Shown: positions 42,400-52,100 of the stretch, one piece after another
Numbering within the stretch: position 1 is the first letter of the stretch
Layout: the number at the start of each line of letters is the position of its first letter
DNA from: Spirochaetaceae bacterium UBA5556
GTDB taxonomy: Bacteria; Spirochaetota; Spirochaetia; Treponematales; Rectinemataceae
Length of the DNA stretch: 64,000 nt
Direction: 5' to 3'
Assembly: GCA_002425765.1 (NCBI GenBank)
Contig: DIMW01000003.1
Coordinates: 84,840-148,839 of the forward strand
Notes under the pieces: model-generated
Told to the model about the DNA's origin: nothing
Databases searched by the model: none
What the model saw: only the letters and a program-made list of their open reading frames with translations
Position numbers and translations under genes: made by a program

Positions 42400-44527
42400 T
42401 TCCCTCGACCCGCGCGGTCCAGCTTCCGTCATCGGGAAATCCGGGGGCCTGGGCGCGGGCGGGTTTTTCTCTGGATGCGCGTCTGAGCGCGGGCACGGGC
42501 CCTCTTCGATATTGAGGGGCTTCGCCTTCTTCTCCCCATCCGCCCGCCATGAGCGCGACGGCCAGCAGGAGTGCTCCATTGCCGGGCAGATAGACCGGCA
42601 GATCGGCGCGGGGCAGTTGGGGATTGTGGCCGTTTGCCCTGTAGGTGTTTTTCGGCGTTTCCATCAGAAGTAGATCGACCGCCTCGCGGGTTCTGCCCAG
42701 CCGGGCCGCGGTCATGGCCATCGCGGGGAAGTCCCAGCCCCAGAGCGACTCCATATTCCACGCGCGGAGGACCGCATCGAGGGTTCGGGACATGGCGGCG
42801 CGATCGACCCTCTTTCCAGGCAGCACTCCCAGGGGGAACAGCATCTCCGGATGATCTTCGGCGAATTCTTCGTAAGTGGCGGGGCAGGCTTCGTGGGAGA
42901 GGTAGATGTTTCGCCGCGGATCCAGGGGAAGCGGCGCGAGGTGGGCGGCAACCCGCTCCCATTCTTGGGGGACTCCGCGCCCAAGTTCTCTGAGCCGGCG
43001 TATCGCGGTCGAAAGCCCCCAGCGCCAGTATGTGAGCTCATAAGGAGGATCGCGCGTCTGTTCCGGCCTGTGATTTTCCTGGGCGGGAATCAGGGGCGGG
43101 CCCAAGTCATAGCACTGCTTCGATTCGTTCCACTGTGCGAAGCTCGCCATGAAGTCGGCGGTCGCCGTCACGATATCCGCGTATTCGGCGAAGACCGGAC
43201 GGTCGGGCTGGGCCCGATTCAGCAGCTCCGCGTACATGAGGGGATGAGGTTGCTGCCAGCAGAGAAGGGGGCCGATGGGGGAGGGACTGTCTCTACCTGA
43301 AGGATCGGTCATTTTTGGCCAGCGGGCCCCCGCGTAACCCTGTTCCGCGGCCCGCTGCCGGGCCGACCCGAGGATGCGACGATACCATTCGAAGCTTCGT
43401 TCGAATAACTCCGGTTTTCCCCACGGAATGAAGTGGGCGGCGTGCCAGTAGTGCATCTCCAGATGATACTTTCCATACCAGCTGTTGCAGGTCAGTCCAG
43501 TTTCCGCCGGGGGATACGCGCCCGCGCACTGAATGGCGGTGAGGTACCGCGAGAGCACGATGCGCCGTTCCAGTTCCGGTGCCCGCTTGTCCCTGCTCTC
43601 CGCAAGCTCGACCGCGCCGCCCGTGGACCAGAATTCTTCCCAGAATTTCTGTGCCGCGCCGCGGATGGTGTCGAGCGATGGCAACGCGTCCTCTGTTTCC
43701 CGGGGCGAAAAACGAATTTCGAGGTCGAGTTCCAGCCCCGAGGTGATGATTTCGAAGACGTGTTGGCTCTTCCGCTCGATACGGGCGTCTTTGTCTTCAC
43801 TCACCGCAACATCCACATAGTACCGATCATTGTCGAGGATACGCAGCAGCGATAGGCGCGCTTCTTGTGCCTGCCCGAGCAATCGAGTCATGTGGCGGTC
43901 TTCCGCCTGCCAGTCGGAGGCGGCCATCTCGTGCGATCCGTAAGGAAACGCGATCCGTATCCCTAACTTGCCACCCAAGTTGTCGCCAGCGAGCAGGGGC
44001 GATCTGATGCGGAAGCCCAGCGCATCCTCTTTCGGATGACAGAGAGTCAGCACTCCCACAGGCTGCCCGTTATATGAAAATGCGCTGCGGAGTTCCCCGC
44101 TCCAGAGGTCCAGTCTCTGATCGATGTCCGTGACGTCATGTGCCGAGAGGTCCTTTCCGTCAAATATGAAGCCGATCCTTCCAAGGTTGAGCCTGTGAGG
44201 GTTCACGCGCAGGTCGTTGAACAGGGTCTCCTGCCCCGTAGGGTCGGTCATGTATCCGCCGGTTCGCTTTTCAGGATCGAAGTGGCTGAGTCTGGGGAGC
44301 CGCTCGTCGCGCGGCATGCCCTCCATCTCAGGATAGGAGTGGAACGCCCACTGCGCCATGGTGCAGAGAGGCGTCGCGCCGGGTTCCGTCGGCGGAAAGC
44401 TCTGCAACCCCGTGATATCAGCGGTAAACGCGAATTGGCCATTCCCGACGGAGAATGGGGAAAATGGGTCGGGCGCATGGTGGAGGGGAGTGTGCCGCCG
44501 CACGAGCGCGCGCCGATCGATCGCCAT
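42383..44527 (-). CDS. Probable glycoside hydrolase with (alpha/alpha)6-barrel fold (GH65/GH95-like)
   Basis: A 714-residue protein without signal peptide. The N-terminal third is beta-rich (FSVGNGQFAFTADITGLQSF), followed by a helical barrel with CNSWYGKYHLEMHYWHAAHFIPWG, the kind of motif seen in GH65, GH95 and related clans. It also has SLWGWDFPAMAMTAARLGR and YLPGNGALLLAVALMAGGW. I cannot settle the family. It starts 3 nt after the GH43-like gene on the same strand, so they form a unit. The last 40 or so residues are Arg/Pro-rich and run 17 nt into the convergent radical SAM gene. Confidence 0.7.
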   Translation of the reverse strand: MAIDRRALVRRHTPLHHAPDPFSPFSVGNGQFAFTADITGLQSFPPTEPGATPLCTMAQWAFHSYPEMEGMPRDERLPRLSHFDPEKRTGGYMTDPTGQETLFNDLRVNPHRLNLGRIGFIFDGKDLSAHDVTDIDQRLDLWSGELRSAFSYNGQPVGVLTLCHPKEDALGFRIRSPLLAGDNLGGKLGIRIAFPYGSHEMAASDWQAEDRHMTRLLGQAQEARLSLLRILDNDRYYVDVAVSEDKDARIERKSQHVFEIITSGLELDLEIRFSPRETEDALPSLDTIRGAAQKFWEEFWSTGGAVELAESRDKRAPELERRIVLSRYLTAIQCAGAYPPAETGLTCNSWYGKYHLEMHYWHAAHFIPWGKPELFERSFEWYRRILGSARQRAAEQGYAGARWPKMTDPSGRDSPSPIGPLLCWQQPHPLMYAELLNRAQPDRPVFAEYADIVTATADFMASFAQWNESKQCYDLGPPLIPAQENHRPEQTRDPPYELTYWRWGLSTAIRRLRELGRGVPQEWERVAAHLAPLPLDPRRNIYLSHEACPATYEEFAEDHPEMLFPLGVLPGKRVDRAAMSRTLDAVLRAWNMESLWGWDFPAMAMTAARLGRTREAVDLLLMETPKNTYRANGHNPQLPRADLPVYLPGNGALLLAVALMAGGWGEEGEAPQYRRGPVPALRRASREKPARAQAPGFPDDGSWTARVEGISSIP

Positions 44528-44530
44528 GGC

Positions 44531-45424
44531 CTAGCGCTCCTCTCCCTTGAGTACGAGCTTTTCGTCTTTCAGACGAATCTCCCTGAAATGAAAGCGTTCT
44601 TTTGGGGTTTCGTTCGGGTAGTGGTAGGTTATGTACGTCCTTCCATCGAATCCGCGGAAAATCATGCCGTGTCCGCGGCCCGCCTCCAAAAGGGGGCTTG
44701 GTTCCTGCGCCCACGGGCCCTCAAGACGGCCCGATTCGGAGCGGGCCGCTCCGAGCGCGTACCCTGAAGGCGCGATGCTCGACCAAAGCATGAACAGATT
44801 CCCACTGTCCGCCCGATACGCAAAAGGACCGTCGGTCACGCGGGCATCTTCAAGGCCGCTGCCGTCGCGACGCAATACACCCTTTGTCCAGAGACCGTCC
44901 GAACCGCGGAACAGCAGCGTCGGCGCTCCCTCTGTCGTGCGAAGATCGGGCGACAAGCGGACGGCCCACATTTCTCCATCGCCGACCTGCATCCACTCAT
45001 GCGAAAATATGAGCCATGGCCGCCCGTTTTCGACAAAAAAGCTTCCGTCCAGGCACTCCCATCCGGGAGGAGTCACCGGCCCGGCGGAGTGCGCTTCGAA
45101 TGGCCCCAGCGGAGAATCAGCTCTCAGTATCTGGGTCGCGCGTTCATGCCTCGGTGCCTTGAAGCTGGCAAGCATGTAAAAGGCGTTTCGATACCGATGT
45201 ACCTCCGGCGCCCAAAAATTGTGCGTTCCCCAAAAGCCGGTCCTTGGGCGGAACACGGGGTGAGGCCCTGTCCAGTTTTCCAGATCGGAACTCACATAGG
45301 CGTCAAAGCCAATGCCCGGCTGTTCCCAGGGATCAGGATCGGTGGTCCCATAGAGATAGTATTTTTTTTCTTCCTGCACTGCGAGCACAAAAGGATCCCG
45401 AATCGCGATTGCCTCTCTTTTCAT
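44531..45424 (-). CDS. GH43-like five-bladed beta-propeller glycosidase
   Basis: A 297-residue intracellular protein of the GH43/GH117-type propeller. IRDPFVLAVQEEKKYYLYGTT carries the conserved catalytic-base aspartate. Other landmarks are NFWAPEVHRYRNAFYMLASF, ECLDGSFFVENGRPWLIFSHEW, ARVTDGPFAY and GHGMIFRGFDGRTYITYHYPN, typical of arabinosidase/xylosidase-type enzymes. No secretion signal is present, so it would act on sugars imported by the neighbouring divergent transporter. ATG 45424 follows AGGAAAG. The exact substrate cannot be told. Confidence 0.85.
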   Translation of the reverse strand: MKREAIAIRDPFVLAVQEEKKYYLYGTTDPDPWEQPGIGFDAYVSSDLENWTGPHPVFRPRTGFWGTHNFWAPEVHRYRNAFYMLASFKAPRHERATQILRADSPLGPFEAHSAGPVTPPGWECLDGSFFVENGRPWLIFSHEWMQVGDGEMWAVRLSPDLRTTEGAPTLLFRGSDGLWTKGVLRRDGSGLEDARVTDGPFAYRADSGNLFMLWSSIAPSGYALGAARSESGRLEGPWAQEPSPLLEAGRGHGMIFRGFDGRTYITYHYPNETPKERFHFREIRLKDEKLVLKGEER

Positions 45425-45538
45425 GATCTTTCCTGTCCGAAGACATCCATCTTATGATGGAGTATAGTCCACTTTGTTTCCGAAGGGAGCTAGTGGAATG
45501 TCAATAATGGATATGATTTGTCAATATTTCGTATTGTG

Positions 45539-45550
45539 TTTTCCGGAAAA
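45539..45550. promoter_or_regulatory. Perfect palindrome in the divergent GH43/ABC intergenic region
   Basis: TTTTCCGGAAAA is a 12-bp palindrome about 100 bp upstream of the permease gene. TTTCCG could also serve as a -35, with TACTAT near 45564 as -10, and ACTATAGT at 45565-45572 is a second palindrome. This is the only structured part of the 230-bp gap and a plausible operator for both directions. Confidence 0.4.
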
Positions 45551-45651
45551 TCTGCCTACGCTTTACTATAGTTTCTCGATCCAGACCACAACCAGCCAAG
45601 GGGGAAGTGTATCGATTAGCACGGTGGTGCTGTACGATATCGGGAGGTGGG

Positions 45652-46578
45652 ATGAATAAAAAAGCCCGGAACAGGGCAATCCGAGACAACCTTTCATCGT
45701 ATGCCTTTCTGACTCCGTGGCTGCTCGGCTTTTTTTTATTGACCCTCTATCCCATGCTCTACTCCCTGTATCTCTCCTTCACTCAGTTCAACATTCTTCA
45801 GCCTCCCCAATGGATCGGACTGCGCAATTACTTCGTGATGTTCATAGGGAACAATCAGTTTCCCAGAGATGAACGGTTTCTCAATTCATTGTTTGTCACG
45901 TTCAAATTCGTGTTTGTCTCAGTTCCTCTCAAACTGGTGTTCGCGCTCGCCGTCGCGATGCTGATGAACCAGAAATTAAAGCTGATACCCTTTTATCGGA
46001 CGCTCTATTATATCCCGACCCTTCTTGGAGGATCGGTGGCCATCGCGGTGCTCTGGAGGAGGCTCTTCGCCGGAGACGGAGTACTGAATGCCATACTTCG
46101 CGGGGCTTTTAATCTCAATCCTCCGGCGTGGATATCGAATCCTAAGTATGCGCTCTATACCCTGATTTTACTGTCGGTGTGGCAGTTCGGCTCTCCGATG
46201 ATCATTTTCCTGGCGGGGCTCAAGCAGATACCCAGGGAGTACTATGAAGCCTCGAGCGTGGATGGAGCGGGGAAAGTCCGGCAGTTCTTCGCCATTACCC
46301 TGCCGAGCCTGTCGCCGATTATCTTTTTCAATCTGGTCATGCAGATGATCAGCGCCTTTCAGTCCTTTACCCAGGCGTATATCGTTTCCGGCGGGCAGGG
46401 AGGGCCGCTGGATTCGACCATGTTCTACAGTCTGTATCTTTACCTAAAAGGCTTCGGTTTTTCCGAGATGGGCTATGCGTCGGCGATGGCCTGGGTGCTG
46501 CTCATTATAATCGCCGTTCTGACCGCGCTGGCGTTTAAGGTATCCGGCTCGCTGGTGAGTTATGGGAGCGGCGAATGA
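45652..46578 (+). CDS. CUT1 sugar ABC transporter permease (MalF type)
   Basis: A 308-residue permease with six helices and the EAA loop (EYYEASSVDGAGKVRQFFAITLP). ATG 45652 follows GGGAGGTGGG. It is the first gene of the operon, in the order permease-permease-binding protein, which differs from the locus at 11.4-14.5 kb. Its stop overlaps the next permease start (ATGA). Confidence 0.94.
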   Translation: MNKKARNRAIRDNLSSYAFLTPWLLGFFLLTLYPMLYSLYLSFTQFNILQPPQWIGLRNYFVMFIGNNQFPRDERFLNSLFVTFKFVFVSVPLKLVFALAVAMLMNQKLKLIPFYRTLYYIPTLLGGSVAIAVLWRRLFAGDGVLNAILRGAFNLNPPAWISNPKYALYTLILLSVWQFGSPMIIFLAGLKQIPREYYEASSVDGAGKVRQFFAITLPSLSPIIFFNLVMQMISAFQSFTQAYIVSGGQGGPLDSTMFYSLYLYLKGFGFSEMGYASAMAWVLLIIIAVLTALAFKVSGSLVSYGSGE

Positions 46579-47423
46579 AAAACAGAACGGCAAGGCGGAT
46601 AAGCGCGGGCATTTCCAACTTCATCATCATCGTTCTGGGGGTGGGGATGCTGTATCCGGTCGTGTGGCTCATCATGGCGTCCTTCAAAGAGAGCAACACG
46701 ATCTTCAGCGATCCGGCACTGATTCCCAAGGCCTTTACCCTGCAGAACTATGCGCGGGGGTGGAAAGGAATCGGCATAGTCGGCTTTGGCGTTTTCTTTA
46801 AAAACTCTTTTATCATTTGCGGTCTCAGTGTCATCGCCAATGTCATCTTCTGTTCGCTCACGGCGTACGCCTTCGCGCGCCTCCGCTTTGTGGGAAAACA
46901 TTTCTGGTTCGCCGTCATGATGATGACCCTGATGCTACCCACCCATGTCACAACCATTCCCCGCTACGTAATTTTTCGTTCCCTTGGCTGGATCGATACG
47001 TTTTTACCCCTGGTAGTGCCTAAATTTTTCGCCACCGACGCGTTCTTCATTTTTCTTCTGGTGCAGTTCATACGCAGCCTGCCCAAGGAGCTGGACGAAT
47101 CCGCCCTGATCGACGGATGCGGCAAATTCGGCATTTATATCAGGATAGTCATGCCCCTCACCATGCCGGCCCTCATTACGACCGTGCTCTTCACATTCCT
47201 GTGGACATGGGACGATTTCTTCAATCAGCTCTTGTATTTGAACTCTCCGGCAAAATATACGGTTCCTATGGGACTGAGGCTCTTTGTGGACTCCTCCGGC
47301 ATGTCGTCGTGGGGGCCGATGTTCGCCATGTCGGTGCTTTCGCTGGTTCCCTGTTTTGTCCTCTTCTTCTCGTTGCAGAAGTACTTCGTACAGGGAATAA
47401 CCACTACGGGAATGAAGGGATAG
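46575..47423 (+). CDS. CUT1 sugar ABC transporter permease (MalG type)
   Basis: A 282-residue six-helix permease with the EAA loop (ELDESALIDGCGKFGIYIRIVMP) and a C-terminal GITTTGMKG end typical of MalG-like subunits. Translationally coupled to the upstream permease. The ATPase is missing from the operon, as for the other CUT1 system here. Confidence 0.94.
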   Translation: MKNRTARRISAGISNFIIIVLGVGMLYPVVWLIMASFKESNTIFSDPALIPKAFTLQNYARGWKGIGIVGFGVFFKNSFIICGLSVIANVIFCSLTAYAFARLRFVGKHFWFAVMMMTLMLPTHVTTIPRYVIFRSLGWIDTFLPLVVPKFFATDAFFIFLLVQFIRSLPKELDESALIDGCGKFGIYIRIVMPLTMPALITTVLFTFLWTWDDFFNQLLYLNSPAKYTVPMGLRLFVDSSGMSSWGPMFAMSVLSLVPCFVLFFSLQKYFVQGITTTGMKG

Positions 47424-47454
47424 AGATATCCCTTACAATACTAGGAGGTTCAGA

Positions 47455-48714
47455 ATGAAAAAACTTGGATTGGTATTGCTCACTCTTTTGATGAGTGCCA
47501 CCATAGTCTTTGCACAGAGCGGCACCGTCACGCTTCGCTGGGCGTATTGGGGAAGTGAATCCCGAATAAAGAGGAGTCAGCAGGCTATCGATCTTTTCAT
47601 GGCCGCGAATCCCGGGATTGCCGTAAATCCCGAAGTTTCGGGCGGAACCGGGGATCACTTCAATAAGGTCGATACCCAGATCGCCGGCGGAAGCGGCCCC
47701 GATATCATCCAGATGGGCGGCAACATAAACGATTATGTGAAAAAAGGCGTATTGCTGCCGCTGGACAAGTATGTAGGCGCCATTCTCAATACGTCGGTGA
47801 TCGACCCGAGCGCCATAGAGTCCGGGACCATCGATGGGCATCTGTATGGTGTTTCCACCGGCGTCACCATGCCGGCGCTGGTCTACAACAAATCTCTGCT
47901 CCAGAGAGTCGGCGCCCCGTTGCCCAAGGTTTCCATGACTTATGAAGAGTTCCGCGCCTACCTTGTGTCGCTCAAATCGAAACTCCCCGCGGGAGTGTAT
48001 CCGATGCAGGATATCGGCGCCTTATCTTCCAACTCCACCCCATTCGGGTATTGGACGCGGTATAATGGCACGCCGCTGTACCGCGCGGCGGCTAGTTCGA
48101 CGGCGGTAACCGCGGCGGCCGCGCAGAAGTACTTTGAGCTGTTCAAGGATTACCGCGACAACGGGCTCGTTCCTCCGCCAGATGTCGCGGCGGGCTTCGC
48201 CGAGACGAACGCCGACACCTCGATGGTCATCGCGGGCAAAGCGGTGATTGGATTTATGTGGACGAATCAGCTCGCCGGATATCAGGCTGCGACAAAAGAC
48301 GAGCTCGAGCTCATCGAGTTCCCGGGCGCGGCGGCGACCAAGGCGCTCTGGCAGGCGCCGAGTCAGTTCTACACGGTGAACAAGTATTCCAAGAACCCCG
48401 AACTGACGGTCAAATTCATCAACTTCCTCGTGAACAGCCCCGACGCCGCGAAGGTCCTCGGCAATGACCGCGGAGCCTCCGCGTCAGCGACCGCGCGCGC
48501 GGCGGGATCGACCAATGTCAATGATCAGAAAGTGCTCGACTACCTGAGCGTCTCCGGGCCGCATTCGTCGAAGGAAACCGACCATGTGCCGAACGATACC
48601 GAGTTCAACAGCACCCTCTACCTCATCTATCAGAAGGTGGCGTTTGGCCAGATCTCCCCGGCCGCGGGCGGACAGCAGGTTTACGATTTGATCGTGAGGC
48701 TGATTAAGAAATAA
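47455..48714 (+). CDS. CUT1 sugar ABC transporter substrate-binding protein
   Basis: A 419-residue binding protein with signal peptide MKKLGLVLLTLLMSATIVFA. The mature start TVTLRWAYWGSESRIKRSQQAIDLF, GGSGPDIIQMGGNINDYVKKG and KYSKNPELTVKFINFLVNSPDAAKVLG fit the family-1 solute-binding fold. The gene follows AGGAGG at good spacing and is closed by a strong terminator. The ligand is presumably the oligosaccharide handled by the flanking GH43, (alpha/alpha)6 and GH4 enzymes. Confidence 0.94.
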   Translation: MKKLGLVLLTLLMSATIVFAQSGTVTLRWAYWGSESRIKRSQQAIDLFMAANPGIAVNPEVSGGTGDHFNKVDTQIAGGSGPDIIQMGGNINDYVKKGVLLPLDKYVGAILNTSVIDPSAIESGTIDGHLYGVSTGVTMPALVYNKSLLQRVGAPLPKVSMTYEEFRAYLVSLKSKLPAGVYPMQDIGALSSNSTPFGYWTRYNGTPLYRAAASSTAVTAAAAQKYFELFKDYRDNGLVPPPDVAAGFAETNADTSMVIAGKAVIGFMWTNQLAGYQAATKDELELIEFPGAAATKALWQAPSQFYTVNKYSKNPELTVKFINFLVNSPDAAKVLGNDRGASASATARAAGSTNVNDQKVLDYLSVSGPHSSKETDHVPNDTEFNSTLYLIYQKVAFGQISPAAGGQQVYDLIVRLIKK

Positions 48715-48741
48715 GTATTCTCCCGCCTCGGTATTTGATAG

Positions 48742-48775
48742 CGGCGCGCCCGACTGTCGGGCGCGCCGTCTCTTT
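48742..48775 (+). terminator. Rho-independent terminator of the CUT1 operon
   Basis: CGGCGCGCCCGA (48742-48753) pairs perfectly with TCGGGCGCGCCG (48757-48768) around a 3-nt loop. TCTCTTT follows, 28 nt after the binding-protein stop. Confidence 0.85.
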
Positions 48776-48836
48776 CGCGCGATTGTAAGCCGCGTGCGCT
48801 CATCAGAAGTACGCCGTTTTTTGACCGGCCGCCCCG

Positions 48837-50249
48837 TCAGAGCGCGTAATCGGGCAGGTACTTGGCGGTCGCCTCCAACATTGTGGCATACAGTGCCTCG
48901 ACGTCGGCGGGAACGGCGGTCATCAGCGGATCGCCCAGAAAAGCGGGGAACGCGGCCCAGGCATCGCGGGCCATGGCGGCGCGCAGAATCGTGTCCTGGG
49001 CGATGGCGTGCGGCGCGACGAGCTGCTCGACCTGCGGGGGGAGTCTTCCCGCATGAACAGGCCGCACCGAATCGCGCGCGAATAGCGCGTTGGTTTCGAC
49101 GACAGAACTCTCGGGAAGGCCTTTGATCTGCCCTCGGTTGGGTAGATTGACGTTGGTGACGAACGAGCCGAGGCCGCAGAGCGCCTTGATGAGTTTTACT
49201 CCCTCTTCTCCCGAAGGTTTCAGCGCGAAATTTTCCGCGCCCGACGCGTAGCGGGCCGCTCTCTGCTTCAAATTTTCCACGTTTTCGACGCGCCAGGACA
49301 CAGGCGTCAGAGTAAATTTCCACGAACGGACAGTCTCGGGATCTCTCAGGTACATTCGTCCGGGCATGAATTCGGCGAGATGGCGGTCGCCCGCCGCGGC
49401 GATCAGAGCATAGCGGCGGAAGAGGTCGAACTTGACCCGCTCGCCCGAGGCAAAATAGGAATTGAGCCAGCTTTCGCTCTCGGTTCCTTCATAGCCTGAC
49501 TCAAAGTGTTCCTCGACGAATGCTCTGTAGTGAGGAAACAAATCGATTGTGCCGTATGATGCCTTGTCGAGCCAGGTGAAGTGGTTTACGCCGAGCACAT
49601 TGACTTCGATGTCCTGCATAGTCGCGGCGTCCGCGCCGGGGACATCGTCCTGCGCGCCCCGTACGCCCGCACCCCCCAGCCTCTCCCGGACCATCGCCGC
49701 GAGCAGCGTGCGGGTGCCGAAAACCTCGTGACAGCATCCTATCGCCTTTACGCCCGGGAACACCTCATAGAGGGTGCGCACGCAGAGCGCCATGGGGTTC
49801 GTGTAGTTGATCACCCAGGCCCCGGGGCAGTAATCGCGTATCGCGTTTCCGATGACCTCGTACATGGGGATGGTGCGCAGCGCCCTCAGCACGCCTCCCG
49901 GGCCTGTCGTATCGCCGACGGACTGATAGATTCCGTACTGCTCCGGCGCATGCACGTCGGACGCCATTTCGGCGAATGTACCGGGGAGAATCGACGCGAT
50001 CACGAAATCGGCCCCGCGCAGGGCGCTCTTCAAATCATCCGCGACTTCGTAGTGCCACTTGCCCACGACATCAGGGCGCGACAGCAGCGCGTTTCCGATG
50101 CGCGCGTTCGTTTCGGCCGCCTGCCTGTCGATATCATAGAGGCGCACCACGCCGCGCAGCGCCCCTTCCATCGCCAGATCGCTCATGAGCGTCCAGGCCC
50201 AGCCCCGTGAACCGCCGCCGATATAGGCGATGACCAGATCTGTACTCAT
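48837..50249 (-). CDS. Glycoside hydrolase family 4
   Basis: A 470-residue NAD/metal-dependent glycosidase. ATG 50249 follows GGAAGGAAACAGG. The Rossmann motif GGGSRGWAW (11-19), VINYTNP (147-152), the metal-site GCCHEVFG with C173 and GVNHFTW with H223 are all present. This branch of GH4 (GDTTGPGGVLRALRTIP) includes alpha-galacturonidase- and LplD-like enzymes, so a uronic or other alpha-linked sugar is possible. It is convergent with the CUT1 operon across the terminator and shares only limited similarity with the GH4 enzyme at 10-11.4 kb, so it is not a recent duplicate. Confidence 0.9.
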   Translation of the reverse strand: MSTDLVIAYIGGGSRGWAWTLMSDLAMEGALRGVVRLYDIDRQAAETNARIGNALLSRPDVVGKWHYEVADDLKSALRGADFVIASILPGTFAEMASDVHAPEQYGIYQSVGDTTGPGGVLRALRTIPMYEVIGNAIRDYCPGAWVINYTNPMALCVRTLYEVFPGVKAIGCCHEVFGTRTLLAAMVRERLGGAGVRGAQDDVPGADAATMQDIEVNVLGVNHFTWLDKASYGTIDLFPHYRAFVEEHFESGYEGTESESWLNSYFASGERVKFDLFRRYALIAAAGDRHLAEFMPGRMYLRDPETVRSWKFTLTPVSWRVENVENLKQRAARYASGAENFALKPSGEEGVKLIKALCGLGSFVTNVNLPNRGQIKGLPESSVVETNALFARDSVRPVHAGRLPPQVEQLVAPHAIAQDTILRAAMARDAWAAFPAFLGDPLMTAVPADVEALYATMLEATAKYLPDYAL

Positions 50250-50295
50250 CCTGTTTCCTTCCCCGGCTTTTATGCGTGCACCGCCCGAGCGTGCG

Positions 50296-50313
50296 CTTTG
50301 AGCCAGCTCAAAG
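50296..50313. promoter_or_regulatory. 18-bp palindrome upstream of GH4
   Basis: CTTTGAGC-CA-GCTCAAAG lies 47 bp upstream of the GH4 start and 26 bp beyond the methyltransferase remnant's stop. An operator for the GH4 gene is a fair guess. Confidence 0.4.
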
Positions 50314-50338
50314 TGTTTGCTGGGACTCATGGCACAGT

Positions 50339-50842
50339 TTAAATCTTTTTTCCAATGTAGAAAACATAACCATAGTATTTTTTGTCTTTATAGTATAATT
50401 CGGCCTCATGTCTTTGGTTTTTTACCAGGTCTTCAGCGGTTTTGTTCCCCGCATATTTCCTTAAAAATCGTTCCTGTGCGTGAACTTGCGGAGCATAAAA
50501 ATGCTCTATCCAACAATTTTCGGGCAAGATGAATGTTGCTACTGGTATGTATCCCGCCTTCTGCATTTTTTCGACTTTATTGGAAATGGTGTCTATCTCG
50601 GGATAGGCATCATTCCAAAAGTTCTCTATCTCGGCAGGTCGCTTTTCGGTGAACCACGACGCTTCCGAAACAGCTATATAGCCGCCCGGCTTTAAATATC
50701 TATTCCATTCGTTCAGACCGCGTTCAAATCCTATGGTATATATCGCACCTTCCGACCACATGAGATCCAGTTTTTCATTTTGGAATGTCAGATTATCCAT
50801 TGAATCGACTCGCCACATTGAGCTCTTTCGACAACATTTTCA
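50339..50842 (-). pseudogene. Truncated class I SAM methyltransferase, N-terminal half missing
   Basis: The frame encodes the second half of a small-molecule methyltransferase: SMDNLTFQNEKLDLMWSEGA, then IGFERGLNEWNRYLKPGGY and VSEASWFTEKRPAEIENFW. In intact relatives this follows about 70-80 residues with the SAM-binding DIGCGxG motif, which is absent. Upstream there is an in-frame TGA within 10 codons and then tyrS. Without motif I it cannot bind SAM normally. It has lower GC than the backbone, like tyrS. A first in-frame ATG at 50818 exists but has no ribosome-binding site. Confidence 0.75.
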
Positions 50843-50846
50843 ATTA

Positions 50847-52007
50847 TTATGAGTTTTTTACTTTGAAAAATTTTGATTTACCAACTTGAATCACACATTC
50901 ATTTGATACATCTAATTTCAAATTATAATCCTGAACGACCTCTCTATTTACTTTTATACCTCTCCCCTCGATCATTCTTCTCGCTTCACTATTCGACGTT
51001 ACCGCTCCTATCGCTTTCAAGGCTTCTATAATGGGAATTTCATTTGCCTTTACTACTCTGATTGGTATATTGTCAGGGACGTCTCCTTGAGCAACCTTGA
51101 AATACCTTCTGGTTGCAGCATCAATTGCGCTCTCTCCATGATACATTTTGACAATCTCTTTTCCGTACTCAATATGAGCTTTCCTTATATCGCTATTGAT
51201 CGTTTCCCGTACTGAATCAAGAGGTATATCGGTAGTAAGCCGATAGTAATCGAAAAGCAGAGGGTCAGGAATTTTCATCGATTTTTCAAACAGTATCTCC
51301 GGAGAGTCGTTCAATCCTATATAGTTATCAAGCGACTTGCTCATTTTTTCTACGCCATCCAAACCAATCAAAAGGGGGAAAGTAATGACTTCTTGTGGTC
51401 TCTGCCCGTATTCTTTTTGAAGTTCTCGTCCTACGAGCAGGTTAAACGTCTGGTCGGTTCCTCCTATTTCCACATCCGCCTCAATCGCGACAGAATCGTA
51501 TCCTTGCATGAGGGGGTAGAGCAGTTCATGCATACAAATAGGTTGTTGGTTTTCAAAGCGATTTTTAAAATCATCTCGTTCCAATATTCTTGCGACCGTA
51601 TATTTGCTTGTGAGCTTTAATATCTCTTCAAAACTCAGTTTTGATAGCCATTGTGAATTGTATTCAATACGGGTTTTTTCCTTTGAAAGTATTTTTGTGG
51701 CTTGATCAAAGTATGTTTTTCCTGCTTTTCTTGTTTCTTCAAAGCTAAGGGAAGGTCTTGTTTTATTTTTCCCTGAAGGGTCTCCAATCATTGCGGTATA
51801 ATCGCCCACGATAAATATTACTTCATGCCCCATGTCTTGAAATACGCGTAACGCGCGCAATACGACGGAATGGCCGAGATGCAGATCAGGTCGGCTAGGA
51901 TCCGCTCCCAGCTTTATTTTTAACGTTTTCCCACTATTAAGCCGCTCCAGAAGTCCTTCTTGGGTGAATATCTGGACCGCCCGACGTGTTATCTGATCGA
52001 ACTCCAT
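50847..52007 (-). CDS. tyrS: Tyrosyl-tRNA synthetase
   Basis: A 386-residue class I synthetase, complete. HLGH at 43-46 is the first signature, KMSKS at 221-225 the second, and GGTDQ plus an EADVEIGGTDQTFNLL core lie between. The C-terminal S4 RNA-binding domain (ITEALKAIGAVTSNSEARRMIEGRGI-type sequence) is present. ATG 52007 follows AAGGAAATG. Its codon use is markedly more A/T-rich than the leuS gene at the other end of the window, which suggests it was acquired. Confidence 0.96.
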   Translation of the reverse strand: MEFDQITRRAVQIFTQEGLLERLNSGKTLKIKLGADPSRPDLHLGHSVVLRALRVFQDMGHEVIFIVGDYTAMIGDPSGKNKTRPSLSFEETRKAGKTYFDQATKILSKEKTRIEYNSQWLSKLSFEEILKLTSKYTVARILERDDFKNRFENQQPICMHELLYPLMQGYDSVAIEADVEIGGTDQTFNLLVGRELQKEYGQRPQEVITFPLLIGLDGVEKMSKSLDNYIGLNDSPEILFEKSMKIPDPLLFDYYRLTTDIPLDSVRETINSDIRKAHIEYGKEIVKMYHGESAIDAATRRYFKVAQGDVPDNIPIRVVKANEIPIIEALKAIGAVTSNSEARRMIEGRGIKVNREVVQDYNLKLDVSNECVIQVGKSKFFKVKNS

Positions 52008-52100
52008 ACATCATTTCCTTGTAGCGGCGCTTGGCCGAGTACTCCCTTCTGTGCAAATCTACCATAATATATCGTGGTGCGTCTCGTGCCATATTCCCTT

